DNA of 64,000 bases from Deferribacteraceae bacterium UBA6793 (GTDB lineage: Bacteria; Chrysiogenota; Deferribacteres; Deferribacterales; Geovibrionaceae), in NCBI GenBank assembly GCA_002452405.1, contig DKFP01000011.1:196228-260227 (forward strand). The letters are read 5' to 3'. Numbering within the stretch: position 1 is the stretch's first letter; every line of letters begins with the position of its first letter. Below, one piece after another: positions 45,646 through 54,706 of the stretch. Under the pieces are notes generated by a model. The model was not told where the DNA came from and searched no databases. It was given only the letters and a program-made list of their open reading frames with translations. The translations under genes were made by a program, and so were the position numbers.

Positions 45646-46754
45646 TATTCGTTTAAAGCGGCGGTCTCTGTTTCTGTCAGAAGCCGCAGCGCATCGTTAA
45701 AATCACTTGCGGACACGGTGAAAACGCCGTGTCCGTATACTGTTACACTATCGTTATCTCTCATCGCGGAAGGAAGGGTGTTCACCATAGCCCTTGGACC
45801 GTTACCAACCTCGCCGGGAACTATCGGAGAACTACCGACATATCTTTTTTTGATACACGCGTAGTGGCATTTTCCTCTGTTTTCACAGTCTTCAACGCAT
45901 ATCATGGACATTATCACCGAAAACCGCGGGTGTGCATGAAGAATAACCTGTTTGCCGGGCGTTTCGTATATCTTTCTGTGAGACGCCAGCTCGCTGGATG
46001 CCGTTAGACCTGTACAGGTTGATTCGTCCGTCGGGCAGATGTCGATTTCATACTCAAGCTCGTCCAGACTGCTGCCTGTTCTGCTGATATATATATTTTT
46101 GTCGTGACAAACTGAAATATTCCCGAAAAACGAATCCACAAGTCCAAGCTCAACCGTTGCTCTGCCCGCCTGCGCCATTGACGACAGTATTGATTCGTCA
46201 GAAAGCAGGATATCTCTGTCGAGTTCCGGCAGTTCTGTATGATGGAAATTTTCTATATATTCAGCAAGTAATCTCAGTGCCGATTCCGTATCGCAGGATT
46301 TTCCTAAGAGTGCCGCTTCGCCTGTGTCACTGAAAAATTTTACGAATCCGCTGAACAGAACGGAGCTTGCGAAGATGAAAGCCTGTTCCGCACCGAACGG
46401 CGCGGCAGTGACTATGCCATGTCCACGGACGAAAACCGCCTTGCGGCGTTTGAGTGCCTGCGAAACATCAGCGAAGTCATCCGCAACTGGGACTGTGTGC
46501 AGAAAGGTTCTGGTCTCCGAATCGTTGGGTGCAAACTCGCCACCTTCTGCCGCTTTCTCAAGTGCTGTCATGAATGGTTCAGACGGACGGATGTACAGCA
46601 GGCAATATGCTTTCAGCTCGTTAGCCGTGTGCATAAGCTCTGCCGACACATCGCCGCCGTAAATTGATACGCTGTCCTCTGTAACGATGTATACTGCTTC
46701 GTCAGCCAGCTTCTGTTTTTTCAGCTTATTGATGTATTTATCGAAAAGGCTCAT
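45597..46754 (-). CDS. Tandem class II aldolase/adducin-domain protein
   Basis: 385 residues with two class II aldolase folds. The N-terminal copy is degenerate (RKAVFVRGHGIVTAA). The C-terminal copy has SFFGNISVCHDKNIYISRTG, zinc-site HAHPRFS and VYGHGVFTVS. Such enzymes cleave or isomerise sugar phosphates (fuculose- and ribulose-type). Its start overlaps the AOR stop, and mtnA lies just upstream in the same operon. It could therefore be the aldolase that splits 5-deoxyribulose or methylthioribulose 1-phosphate to DHAP and an aldehyde; that is inference. Confidence 0.82.
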   Translation of the reverse strand: MSLFDKYINKLKKQKLADEAVYIVTEDSVSIYGGDVSAELMHTANELKAYCLLYIRPSEPFMTALEKAAEGGEFAPNDSETRTFLHTVPVADDFADVSQALKRRKAVFVRGHGIVTAAPFGAEQAFIFASSVLFSGFVKFFSDTGEAALLGKSCDTESALRLLAEYIENFHHTELPELDRDILLSDESILSSMAQAGRATVELGLVDSFFGNISVCHDKNIYISRTGSSLDELEYEIDICPTDESTCTGLTASSELASHRKIYETPGKQVILHAHPRFSVIMSMICVEDCENRGKCHYACIKKRYVGSSPIVPGEVGNGPRAMVNTLPSAMRDNDSVTVYGHGVFTVSASDFNDALRLLTETETAALNEYQSILLASQTSTRSPR

Positions 46755-48199
46755 GCAAGCCCCCGCATCCGGTGGTATTTTTTAAGTTCGGCGTCAAAGC
46801 CTGTTTGCTGTTCCGGTGTTAAAGCGCCTTGGGGGAGTCTGTCGGTCTCTATGCCGAAACCGAGACGGCGGATGATGTTTATCTCGTTCATAAATATATC
46901 GCTGCCGCACTCTGCAAGTTTTGCCGCAGTTGTGTTCAGTGTCTTGGCGTATTCCTCAAGGGAGACGGCAAATAAAGCATATCTGCATACAGGTAGTGAA
47001 TCCGACGCCGCCTTCGCATTTTCATATGCTATGTTGATGACCGCCTTTCCCTCCGCAGATTGTCTGTCGGTGGGGACAGGTTTTCTGAGTATTTCGTGGG
47101 TAAGCGCCATTGCCGTGGTCCAGTCCGCACCGTTGGGTGATGTGACATAACCAAGAGCCACACCAAGTGCGCCATTAGGCGCTATGGCGGGAAGTTCAAC
47201 CCCTTTTACTGCGAATCTGTCCGAGCCGTTGTAAAACTCTTCGGGGATATCGTACAGAAACTCTTCCGGATCCATGCCTGACTGCGCGATGCAGTGGCAG
47301 GCGGTTATTATGTCTATACCCTGTTTCATACAGTGATTGTATGTTTCGATTATCCTTTCGAAAGGCACTCCCATACACAGGAGCATTGCAAATTCATCGT
47401 ATTCCGGCACCCTCAGACCGTTTTTCATTTTTCGGCAGGCTATGGTGCAGCCGCCGCAGGAAACGCTCTGAGTTTCGCCTAAGGCACAGGCGTTCGTGTT
47501 TGCTGCGGGTTGCGGGAGGTTGAAAAATGTGTTGGGCAGGATGTCTCTGGCGCGGGTTAAGTCGTAAAGAGCAGCTGTGCCGAACTTTCCAATGCCGAGC
47601 CTTCCAGTCAGCGACGGCGCGGCGTTTATCAGTCTTTCTATGTCTTCATATGCGGACGTATCAGGCGCCTGCGGTGCCCCGGAAGGTCTTATACCGATGG
47701 CTGTGAGGTTCATACGGTGCATCATTGTTCCTGTGCCGCCTCTGTGGGAGGTGAAGAATCCGTCTGAAATTATTTTGCAGTATTTTATATTTCTGTCTGC
47801 GCCGGGCGAGACGGTTGCATAGCCCCGCGGCACATCTGCGAAGCGCACACCATTGTCTATCACAAGACTTATGCAGCTTTCCGCTCTGCCGGTTATCATC
47901 AGACCGTCGTAACCTTCATTTTTTAAAGCAGAGGCGAAACGCCCGCCGAAATCCGAACGGAAAAGTCCGCCTGTTTTGGGATTTATGTGCATTACGGCAC
48001 ATCGTGCGGAAGTCTGGTATCCGCTGCCTGTCAGTGGTCCGTTGCAGAAAATTAAAGGATTGTTTTCAAGATACGTTCCAAGAAGATGTCCGGAAAGCCC
48101 TCGCCCGCCTATAAATTTGTCATAAATGCATTTTTCCAGTGGCAGAATGTTCCATGAGAGGTTGGTCAGATTGACTGAGAGTATCTTTCCGGTGTGCAT
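46751..48199 (-). CDS. Short aldehyde:ferredoxin oxidoreductase-family protein
   Basis: 482 residues, well below the ~600 of standard AORs. N-terminal AOR domain: GKILSVNLTNLSW, FIGGRGLSGHLLG, NPKTGGLFRSDFGGRFASALKNEGYDGLMI. The iron-sulfur motif CGGCTIACRKM is present, so the cofactor core is likely kept. The C-terminal domain is shortened. AORs oxidise aldehydes to acids using a tungsten bis-pterin and ferredoxin. It is translationally linked to mtnA (TGATG) and to the aldolase (ATGA), hinting that its aldehyde comes from that pathway. Activity of the short form is uncertain. Confidence 0.82.
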   Translation of the reverse strand: MHTGKILSVNLTNLSWNILPLEKCIYDKFIGGRGLSGHLLGTYLENNPLIFCNGPLTGSGYQTSARCAVMHINPKTGGLFRSDFGGRFASALKNEGYDGLMITGRAESCISLVIDNGVRFADVPRGYATVSPGADRNIKYCKIISDGFFTSHRGGTGTMMHRMNLTAIGIRPSGAPQAPDTSAYEDIERLINAAPSLTGRLGIGKFGTAALYDLTRARDILPNTFFNLPQPAANTNACALGETQSVSCGGCTIACRKMKNGLRVPEYDEFAMLLCMGVPFERIIETYNHCMKQGIDIITACHCIAQSGMDPEEFLYDIPEEFYNGSDRFAVKGVELPAIAPNGALGVALGYVTSPNGADWTTAMALTHEILRKPVPTDRQSAEGKAVINIAYENAKAASDSLPVCRYALFAVSLEEYAKTLNTTAAKLAECGSDIFMNEINIIRRLGFGIETDRLPQGALTPEQQTGFDAELKKYHRMRGLA

Positions 48200-49245
48200 C
48201 AGAATATGGATTTAAGGTTGTTCTCATAGGGTCTTCTTACGATTCCCTTTTCCGTGATGAAACCCGAAATCAGGTATGCAGGGGTAACGTCGAATGCAGG
48301 GTTGAGAACGTTTATGTCCACAGGCGCGGTGCGTTTTTCGCCGAAAAAACATACTTCGTCATGTCCGCGCTGTTCAATTTCAATGTCGTATCCGCAGGAA
48401 GTTTTGATGTCCAGTGTGGATGTCGGGCAGGCGACATAAAAAGGGATGCCGAAATGTTTCGCCATGATGGCGACCCCCAGAGTACCTATCTTGTTTGCTG
48501 TATCGCCGTTTGCAGCAACTCTGTCCGCACCGACTATCACAAGCTGTATCCTGCCGGACGCCATGATTGAAGCCGCCATGTCGTCGCAGATAAGAGTCAC
48601 GTCGAGTCCTGCTTTCTGAAGTTCCCATGCGGTGAGCCTTGACCCCTGACAAAGGGGGCGTGTTTCATCGGCATAGACCTTAAAGCGCTTCCTTTGTTCC
48701 TGTGCCATATACATGGGCGCGGTTGCCGTTCCCAGACGGGATGTGGCAAGTGAGCCTGCGTTGCAGTGTGTCAGTATGCCAAAACCGTCCTGAATAAGGT
48801 CTCTGCCGTGTTCGCCTATCATACGGCAGGTTTTCAGGTCTTCCTGATGTATTCTTGATGCCTCGTCGAGAATTTCGGAATACATCTCTTCCGTAGATTT
48901 CTGAACACAGGCATAAAGTCTTTTCATTATACGTTTTATAGCCCAGCTGAGGTTGACTGCGGTGGGTCTGGCGGAGTTAAGGTATTTCGCGTCGTATCCG
49001 AGGTTCTGCATGAAGAGGTTCGGTTCCTCGTTCAGATATTTCTGGGCGCAGATGCACAGTCCGTATGCTCCGGCGACGCCTATCGCGGGCGCGCCGCGCA
49101 CCTGAAGCGTTTTTATTGCGACATATACCTCGTCGATATTTCGAAGGGGTATCTCTACAAATGCTTCAGGAAGGAGTGTCTGGTCGATGACATAGAGAAC
49201 GTCCTCCTGCCATCTGAGTGTGTATGGAAGCGATTCAAAACTCAT
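48199..49245 (-). CDS. mtnA: S-methyl-5-thioribose-1-phosphate isomerase
   Basis: 348 residues from the ATG at 49245, five bases after GAGGGG. MtnA signatures of the eIF2B-alpha family: LQVRGAPAIGVAGAYG, RPTAVNLSWAI, LTHCNAGSLAT, YADETRPLCQGSRLTAWEL, catalytic Cys in LICDDMAAS region with VIVGADRVAANGDTANKIGT. It converts methylthioribose 1-phosphate (and, in DHAP-shunt organisms, 5-deoxyribose 1-phosphate) to the ribulose form. Overlaps the ogt end. Confidence 0.95.
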   Translation of the reverse strand: MSFESLPYTLRWQEDVLYVIDQTLLPEAFVEIPLRNIDEVYVAIKTLQVRGAPAIGVAGAYGLCICAQKYLNEEPNLFMQNLGYDAKYLNSARPTAVNLSWAIKRIMKRLYACVQKSTEEMYSEILDEASRIHQEDLKTCRMIGEHGRDLIQDGFGILTHCNAGSLATSRLGTATAPMYMAQEQRKRFKVYADETRPLCQGSRLTAWELQKAGLDVTLICDDMAASIMASGRIQLVIVGADRVAANGDTANKIGTLGVAIMAKHFGIPFYVACPTSTLDIKTSCGYDIEIEQRGHDEVCFFGEKRTAPVDINVLNPAFDVTPAYLISGFITEKGIVRRPYENNLKSIF

Positions 49246-49708
49246 TATGCCCCTCAACTTTCAGCAGTGCCCGTTTCATATCGAGTCCGCTGGAAAATCC
49301 CCCGATCTTTCCGCCGGCCGCCAGAACGCGGTGGCATGGAACGATGATAAGGAACCTGTTCTTAGACATTGCCGTGCCAACGGCTCTGAAAGCGCCGGGA
49401 TGTCCGGCAAGTGCCGCCAGTTCGCCGTATGTGACTGTAAACCCGAAAGGAATCAATGCCAGCGCGCGGTACACTGCCATAGAAAATGGCGTTGTCCACG
49501 AGAGGTCAAGGTCTTCCAGCGCTTCGATAAGCATCGGCTGTCCGGAACAGTCTTTCAGGTATTCTGCCATATAGGCGAACCTTTCCGCAAGAGGCTTTTG
49601 TATGAGATTTTCGGGACGTGAGGACGCTATCTCGTAAACCCTGTCTTTGTCAAAGGTTAGAAACAGGTCGTAACCTGCCGAGCAACGCACACTGTCCCAA
49701 TATAGCAT
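49235..49708 (-). CDS. ogt: Methylated-DNA-protein-cysteine methyltransferase
   Basis: 157 residues. The acceptor site is IIVPCHRVL, with upstream helix-turn-helix PFGFTVTYGELAALAG and the closing GGFSSGLDMKRALLKVEG. It repairs O6-alkylguanine by a suicide methyl transfer to the Cys. It lies in the thiGH-mtnA operon without a clear metabolic link. Confidence 0.93.
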   Translation of the reverse strand: MLYWDSVRCSAGYDLFLTFDKDRVYEIASSRPENLIQKPLAERFAYMAEYLKDCSGQPMLIEALEDLDLSWTTPFSMAVYRALALIPFGFTVTYGELAALAGHPGAFRAVGTAMSKNRFLIIVPCHRVLAAGGKIGGFSSGLDMKRALLKVEGHNEF

Positions 49709-49709
49709 C

Positions 49710-50825
49710 TTATTCTCCGTTAAGAAAATATGTGTCCCAGTCCTTTAAAACTGGGTCGTATCCGTTCATTTTAACCATATCACAAAATTCTTCAACTGTC
49801 CTTGTGTCCTCAACCTGAAACTGTTTTCCGTCGTGTTCTTTCGCATATCCGCCGGGCTCTGTCTTGGAACCTGCGCTCATGTGTGTCACGCCGAGGCGCA
49901 GGAGCCTGTCGCGGAACTCTGCGGACTCGCGGGTGGAGACGTTTATGCCAAGATCGTGCTGAAACAGTCGGTGGGCAAGGAGCATCTGAACGTAGCCGAT
50001 ATCGTCAACTATCTCGTATGCTTTAAAATTTCCCGAAGCCTTGCGTATGCGCGGAAATGAGATGGATATATGGGTTTTCCAGAAATTTTTCATAAGGTAA
50101 TTTGCGTGGAGACCGAGAAAGAACTGGTCTGTTCTGAACTCCTCAAGTCCCATGAGCGCGCCTAGTCCGATGGTGCGGAAGCCTGCCTGTGCACCCCGTT
50201 CGGGACCGCCGAGCCTCCAGCTGAAGTCACGTTTTTTGCCGGCAGGGTGAACGTCGGCGTATTTTTCGCGGTTATACGTCTCCTGAAACATGGTGAGACC
50301 GTCAACGCCGTGTTCATACATGAGGCTGTAGTCCTCTACAGACATGGGGTAAACCTCGATGCAGACTGAGCTGAATTTGTCTTTCATCAGGTTAACGGCG
50401 TTTATGAGATAGTCCGTTCCGACCTTAACAGGTGATTCCCCTGTAACCAGAAGGATATGACGGATACCCATGTTATGAATGATGTCGGTTTCCTGCTTTA
50501 TCTGTTCGTCTGTGAGTATCACGCGGGGTATCTCGTTGTGGCGGTTAAATCCGCAGTATTTGCAGGAGTTGGCACATTCATTGGAGAGGTACATGGGCGC
50601 GTAAATCTTTATTGTCTTTCCGAATCTTTGCACAGTTATTCGGTATGCCTTCTGCGCCATCTCTTCAATGTAATTGACGGCAGCGGGGGAAAGAAGCGCT
50701 GCGAAGTCCTCTTCGTCTATTTTTTCCTTGCCCAGCGCGAACTCAACGTCGGCTGCTGTGCGCGAGAATATGAAGTCTTTTATATCGTTAAATTTATAGT
50801 TATCGAGTATCTGTTCGAAGCTCAT
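49710..50825 (-). CDS. thiH: ThiH 2-iminoacetate synthase (radical SAM tyrosine lyase)
   Basis: 371 residues. Radical-SAM cluster Cys84, Cys88, Cys91 in SNECANSCKYCGFNR, followed by ILLVTGESP and ISFPRIRKASG typical of ThiH. It cleaves tyrosine to 2-iminoacetate for the thiazole ring of thiamine and releases 5'-deoxyadenosine and p-cresol. The cluster is oxygen-sensitive, fitting an anaerobe. Stop-start spacing to thiG is 2 nt. Confidence 0.96.
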   Translation of the reverse strand: MSFEQILDNYKFNDIKDFIFSRTAADVEFALGKEKIDEEDFAALLSPAAVNYIEEMAQKAYRITVQRFGKTIKIYAPMYLSNECANSCKYCGFNRHNEIPRVILTDEQIKQETDIIHNMGIRHILLVTGESPVKVGTDYLINAVNLMKDKFSSVCIEVYPMSVEDYSLMYEHGVDGLTMFQETYNREKYADVHPAGKKRDFSWRLGGPERGAQAGFRTIGLGALMGLEEFRTDQFFLGLHANYLMKNFWKTHISISFPRIRKASGNFKAYEIVDDIGYVQMLLAHRLFQHDLGINVSTRESAEFRDRLLRLGVTHMSAGSKTEPGGYAKEHDGKQFQVEDTRTVEEFCDMVKMNGYDPVLKDWDTYFLNGE

Positions 50826-50827
50826 TT

Positions 50828-51604
50828 TCAGTTCCTCAGAAATCCTGTGAGGGGGCTTGAAGCCTCCGCTCTGTCCCTTGTTCCGGGCATACCTGCCGCA
50901 CGTGCCGTAACAGCCGCCTCAACGCCGAGTTTGAAAGATGCTGCCATCATTACGGGATCCTTTGCTGTTGCTATTGCAGTGTTAACCAGAACGCTGTCCG
51001 CGCCCATTTCAATTGCAAGAGCTGCATGTGAAGGCGCGCCGATGCCTGCGTCAACTACGACGGGAACTTTTGCCTGTTCAATGATGATTCGCAGGTTGTC
51101 AATGGTCTTTATGCCCTTGTTGCTGCCGATGGGTGCACCAAGAGGCATAACGGTTACAGTGCCTATCTCTTCCAGACGTTTGCACAGAACAGGGTCTGCG
51201 TTGATGTATGGCAGAACCTTGAATCCCTCTTTAACGAGTATCTGAGCCGCCTTAAAGGTTTCTATGGGGTCGGGCAGAAGATAATAGGGATCCGGTGTTA
51301 CTTCCAGCTTCACCCACGGTTCGCATCCGGCAGCTCTTGCGATACGGGCGAGGCGCACAGCCTCTTCCGCGTCTCTTGCGCCGGAAGTGTTGGGGAGCAG
51401 TAGATATTTCGATGGGTCTATCTGTTTCAGGATGTCATCCTGAGGATTGTTGATGTCAACGCGACGAAGGGCGACTGTGACTATCTCTGCGCCGCTCGCT
51501 TCCAGTGCGTCTGCCATAACTTTTGCGTTGGGAAATTTGCCTGTGCCTACCATTAATCTGCTGCGGAACGTACGTCCGGCGATTACCAGTTCGTTTTTGA
51601 ACAT
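50828..51604 (-). CDS. thiG: ThiG thiazole synthase
   Basis: 258 residues. TIM-barrel ThiG signatures: LMVGTGKFPN, TVALRRVDINN, LLPNTSGARDAEEAVR, EPWVKLEVTPDPYYLLPD and VVVDAGIGAPSHAALAIEMGADSVLVNTAI. It joins deoxyxylulose phosphate, iminoacetate and ThiS-carried sulfur. No thiS is adjacent. A 7-bp hairpin (AAGACCC/GGGTCTT) lies in its leader; it does not look like a TPP riboswitch. Confidence 0.96.
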   Translation of the reverse strand: MFKNELVIAGRTFRSRLMVGTGKFPNAKVMADALEASGAEIVTVALRRVDINNPQDDILKQIDPSKYLLLPNTSGARDAEEAVRLARIARAAGCEPWVKLEVTPDPYYLLPDPIETFKAAQILVKEGFKVLPYINADPVLCKRLEEIGTVTVMPLGAPIGSNKGIKTIDNLRIIIEQAKVPVVVDAGIGAPSHAALAIEMGADSVLVNTAIATAKDPVMMAASFKLGVEAAVTARAAGMPGTRDRAEASSPLTGFLRN

Positions 51605-51726
51605 GACTATACTCCGATTGTTGGAAAAAGATTGTAAGACCCTTGCCAGTGGGTCTTAAATTTGGGGTAGGCAGGAATATAATATCTTTTGGGGTGGAAA
51701 AGTCAATTTTTTTCTCCCCATAAAAA

Positions 51727-51749
51727 AAGCCGGAGTTTTGCTCCGGCTT
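51727..51749. terminator. Terminator of rpsB-tsf operon
   Basis: Perfect 9-bp stem AAGCCGGAG/CTCCGGCTT with loop TTTTG, followed on the minus strand by seven T. Confidence 0.88.
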
Positions 51750-51800
51750 ATTTCTTTAATTTCGACAGAACGCCCAATGCGGCGGTCATGCAGCAGACTC

Positions 51801-52673
51801 TTAGTTCTTGATCTGCTTCATTACCTCTTCCACAAAGTTCTCCTGCTTTTTTTCGATGCCTTCTCCCAGCTCGAAACGAGTGTAGGAAACTATCTTTGCG
51901 CCGTTAGCCGCAACCAGTTTTTCAATTGTGGTGTCGGGGTCCTTAACGAAAGGCTGGCTCACGAGGCAAACTTCTTTAAGAAGTTTTGCTACCTGACCCT
52001 CAACTATTTTGGGGATCATGTTGTCGGGTTTGCCCTGCTCTTTCAGTTTTGCAGCGTAAATTTCTCTTTCTTTGTTAACGAAATCAGCGTCAACATAGCT
52101 GGAGTCAAGATATTTGGGGTTGCTTGCTGCGATGTGCAGGCAGATGTCTTTTGCCAGCTCAGGTGTGCCGCCTTCAAGTTTTACCACAACGCCTATTTTA
52201 CCGCCGCCGTGGATATAAGTTGCAACAGTACCGCCGTCAAGACGGGCGAAACGTCTGATGCTCAGTTTTTCACCGATTTTTGCTATCATGCTGTTAAGGT
52301 AGGCTTCAACGGTTTCGCCGTTTTTAGCGGTCACAGCCATGAAAGCGTCCATGTCTGCGGGGTTGCTGTCGGCAACAAGTTCCGCCATTTCTGCTGCGTA
52401 GTTTGTGAAGTTTTCGTTTTTAGCGACAAAGTCCGTTTCGGAGTTAACTTCAACGATAACACCGACGCCGTTTTTAACGACTGCAGCAACAATGCCTTCA
52501 GCTGCGATTCTATCAGCTTTTTTTGCTGCCGCTGCGAGACCTTTTTTGCGGAGAAATTCAATAGCACCTTCAAGGTCGCCGTTGGATTCTGCAAGTGCTT
52601 TTTTGCAATCGAGCATTCCTGCTCCGGTCTTTTCGCGAAGTTCTTTAACCAGTGCGGCTGTAATCTCTGCCAT
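51801..52673 (-). CDS. tsf: Elongation factor Ts
   Basis: 290 residues. Diagnostic N-terminus ITAALVKELREKTGAGMLDCKKAL (UBA-like) and TDFVAKNENFTN core; then two dimerisation-type subdomains. It recycles EF-Tu by GDP release. It is 3 nt downstream of rpsB, the conserved bacterial order. Confidence 0.97.
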   Translation of the reverse strand: MAEITAALVKELREKTGAGMLDCKKALAESNGDLEGAIEFLRKKGLAAAAKKADRIAAEGIVAAVVKNGVGVIVEVNSETDFVAKNENFTNYAAEMAELVADSNPADMDAFMAVTAKNGETVEAYLNSMIAKIGEKLSIRRFARLDGGTVATYIHGGGKIGVVVKLEGGTPELAKDICLHIAASNPKYLDSSYVDADFVNKEREIYAAKLKEQGKPDNMIPKIVEGQVAKLLKEVCLVSQPFVKDPDTTIEKLVAANGAKIVSYTRFELGEGIEKKQENFVEEVMKQIKN

Positions 52674-52676
52674 TTA

Positions 52677-53459
52677 TTACTCCTCTTCTTTGTCAACGGG
52701 CATGTCAGCAAGAAGCTGATCAACAGGGATATCCTCTCCGCCGTCCTCTTCTGCCTGACCGATGTTCTCTTCGTCAAGTATCTGTCTGCCTTCGATTATA
52801 GCGTCTGCTATGCGTCCTGCGATAAGCTGGCAAGCGCGGATGGCGTCGTCGTTACCGGGGATGGGCATATCAACCTGATCGGGGTCGCAGTTTGTATCAA
52901 CGATTGCGATTATCGGGATGTCGAGTTTGTGAGCTTCGGCGACAGCGTTCTGCTCCATTTTGATGTCGATGATGAACATAACATCGGGGATACCTTGCAT
53001 GTCTTTGATACCGCCGAGGTTTTTAGTAAGTTTTTCAAGCTCTTTTCTGAGTTTGGATACTTCTTTTTTGGTATATTTGTTTACGAAGCCTGTTTCAAAC
53101 ATCTCTTCGAGTTCTTTCAGTCTTGCCACTCTTGTGCGGATAGTCTGGAAGTTTGTAAGGGTACCGCCGAGCCAGCGTTCGTTCATATAATGAGCGTTGC
53201 ATTTTTCAGCAGCCTGTTTGATAGCTTCCTGAGCCTGTTTTTTTGTACCTACGAAAAGGAAGTTGCTGCCCTGACGAGCTGCATCTCTTGCGAATTCGTA
53301 TGCTGTGTTGAAGCACTGAACTGTCTTCTGAAGGTCAAGAATGTAGATACCGTTTCTTGCGCCGAAGACGTATTTGGACATTTTCGGGTTCCAGCGTTTT
53401 GTCTGGTGTCCGAAGTGAACGCCCGCCTCAAGCAGGCTTTTCATTGAAATATAGGACAT
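52677..53459 (-). CDS. rpsB: 30S ribosomal protein S2
   Basis: 260 residues. S2 signatures: LLEAGVHFGHQTKRWNPKM, YVFGARNGIYILDLQKT, NERWLGGTLTNFQTI and PIIAIVDTNCDPD. The acidic C-terminal tail of ~35 residues is longer than in E. coli. GGGAG lies six bases before the ATG. The leader of ~120 nt contains the hairpin GAGGTC-TGC-GACCTC just before the ribosome site, possibly for autogenous control. Confidence 0.97.
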   Translation of the reverse strand: MSYISMKSLLEAGVHFGHQTKRWNPKMSKYVFGARNGIYILDLQKTVQCFNTAYEFARDAARQGSNFLFVGTKKQAQEAIKQAAEKCNAHYMNERWLGGTLTNFQTIRTRVARLKELEEMFETGFVNKYTKKEVSKLRKELEKLTKNLGGIKDMQGIPDVMFIIDIKMEQNAVAEAHKLDIPIIAIVDTNCDPDQVDMPIPGNDDAIRACQLIAGRIADAIIEGRQILDEENIGQAEEDGGEDIPVDQLLADMPVDKEEE

Positions 53460-53584
53460 TAATTTCTCCCGGAGGTCTGCGACCTCTCAATTTGTTATTC
53501 TTGCGCCCCGTCAAACCGCCACCCGAAAGGATTTCAGGCACTTGGTGGTTTTGAACGCTATACGGGCGTGCAAAATGGGTGTTC

Positions 53585-53613
53585 TTTATATCAAGGGCAG
53601 TACAAAAAATCAA
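53585..53613 (-). promoter_or_regulatory. Sigma-70 promoter of rpsB-tsf
   Basis: On the minus strand: TTGATT (-35), a 17-nt spacer, TATAAA (-10). It leaves an untranslated leader of about 120 nt with at least two possible hairpins. Confidence 0.65.
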
Positions 53614-53681
53614 GTTTTTTTTGATTTGTAAAATAAGCCGGTACTGATTATGATGAATACTGAAAAAACAAGGGGGAAATT

Positions 53682-54635
53682 ATGTTTCCGTATCTTTTCA
53701 AACTTGGTCCGCTTGAACTGAGGGTATACAGCCTGATGTATATTCTCGGACTTATCATCGGAATGTACATGGTGAAGCGAAAAGCGGAGAAGCTCAATCT
53801 TAAACCCACAGACATGGAAAACGCTGTCATAGTCAGTTTTCTGGCGGGAATCATCGGCGCGCGGATGTACTATGTCGCGTTTCGCTGGGACTATTACGCT
53901 GGCAATATTTTCGAGATGGTTGCCATATGGCACGGCGGGCTTGCGATACACGGCGGTATAATCGGCTCTGTGATAGCCCTTTATTTTTTCACCAGATACA
54001 AAAAAGCAAGTCTTGTCGGGTTGGCGGACAGTATGGTTCCCTGGCTGCTCTTCGGTCAGGCGATAGGAAGGATAGGCAATCTTGCAAACGGTGAGGCGCA
54101 CGGAGTGCCTACCATCGTTCCGCCGTCTATCATATTCGGTTTTGAGAACAGGTTCCGTGATTTCTGGTCTGCCGTCTGCTCGCAAACGGGGCTGAGCCCC
54201 ATGCCGAACAGTATTTCAAAGCTGATGGACAAGCTACCCGTTCAGGTGAGTTTCGAGGGAAAACTTTACGAACTGAAGGAATACGTGCCATGGGGCATGA
54301 GTTTCGGAAATTATAAGAAAACCCCTGCCTACAGCGACTTTGGGGCACTTCCTGTGCACCCGACGTTCATATATGAAATGATACTTAATTTCGCTTGTTT
54401 CGTTGTACTCTATATATTATGGAGAAAGGACGACAACATCGGCACAGGAAAACTTGTGGGGCTTTATCTTATCTTCTACGGCTTTATACGGGCGTTTGTG
54501 ACGTTTTTCCGTGCGGACGACCTCATGGTCGGTTACCTGAGAGCACCGCATTTAATAAGCATAATAATGGTTGTGGCCGGAATAATGATTTTAAACAGAA
54601 AGAAATTATTAAAATCGGTTCAAAAAGCCCAATAA
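53682..54635 (+). CDS. lgt: Prolipoprotein diacylglyceryl transferase
   Basis: 317 residues with about seven membrane spans. Lgt signatures: GARMYYVAF, HGGLAIHGGIIG, the Lgt box GRIGNLANGEAHGVPT and HPTFIYEM. It attaches diacylglycerol to the lipobox Cys of prolipoproteins such as those at 2373 and 34477. An insertion around residues 150-220 makes it longer than the E. coli enzyme. AGGGGG precedes the ATG. Confidence 0.95.
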   Translation: MFPYLFKLGPLELRVYSLMYILGLIIGMYMVKRKAEKLNLKPTDMENAVIVSFLAGIIGARMYYVAFRWDYYAGNIFEMVAIWHGGLAIHGGIIGSVIALYFFTRYKKASLVGLADSMVPWLLFGQAIGRIGNLANGEAHGVPTIVPPSIIFGFENRFRDFWSAVCSQTGLSPMPNSISKLMDKLPVQVSFEGKLYELKEYVPWGMSFGNYKKTPAYSDFGALPVHPTFIYEMILNFACFVVLYILWRKDDNIGTGKLVGLYLIFYGFIRAFVTFFRADDLMVGYLRAPHLISIIMVVAGIMILNRKKLLKSVQKAQ

Positions 54636-54706
54636 TCATGAAAAATGCGCTATAGTGTGTTAGTATCTTATACAGCGTGAAAGAGGTATATTCAGGAGGA
54701 GACGTT

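Noticed and set aside
51605..51720. TPP riboswitch in front of thiG
   Set aside because: A 7-bp hairpin is present but I cannot find the conserved CUGAGA core or the usual two-arm layout.
51738..53447. 569-residue open frame antisense to tsf and rpsB
   Set aside because: It is Cys/Phe-rich, has no ribosome site and mirrors two certain ribosomal operon genes; it is a codon-bias shadow.
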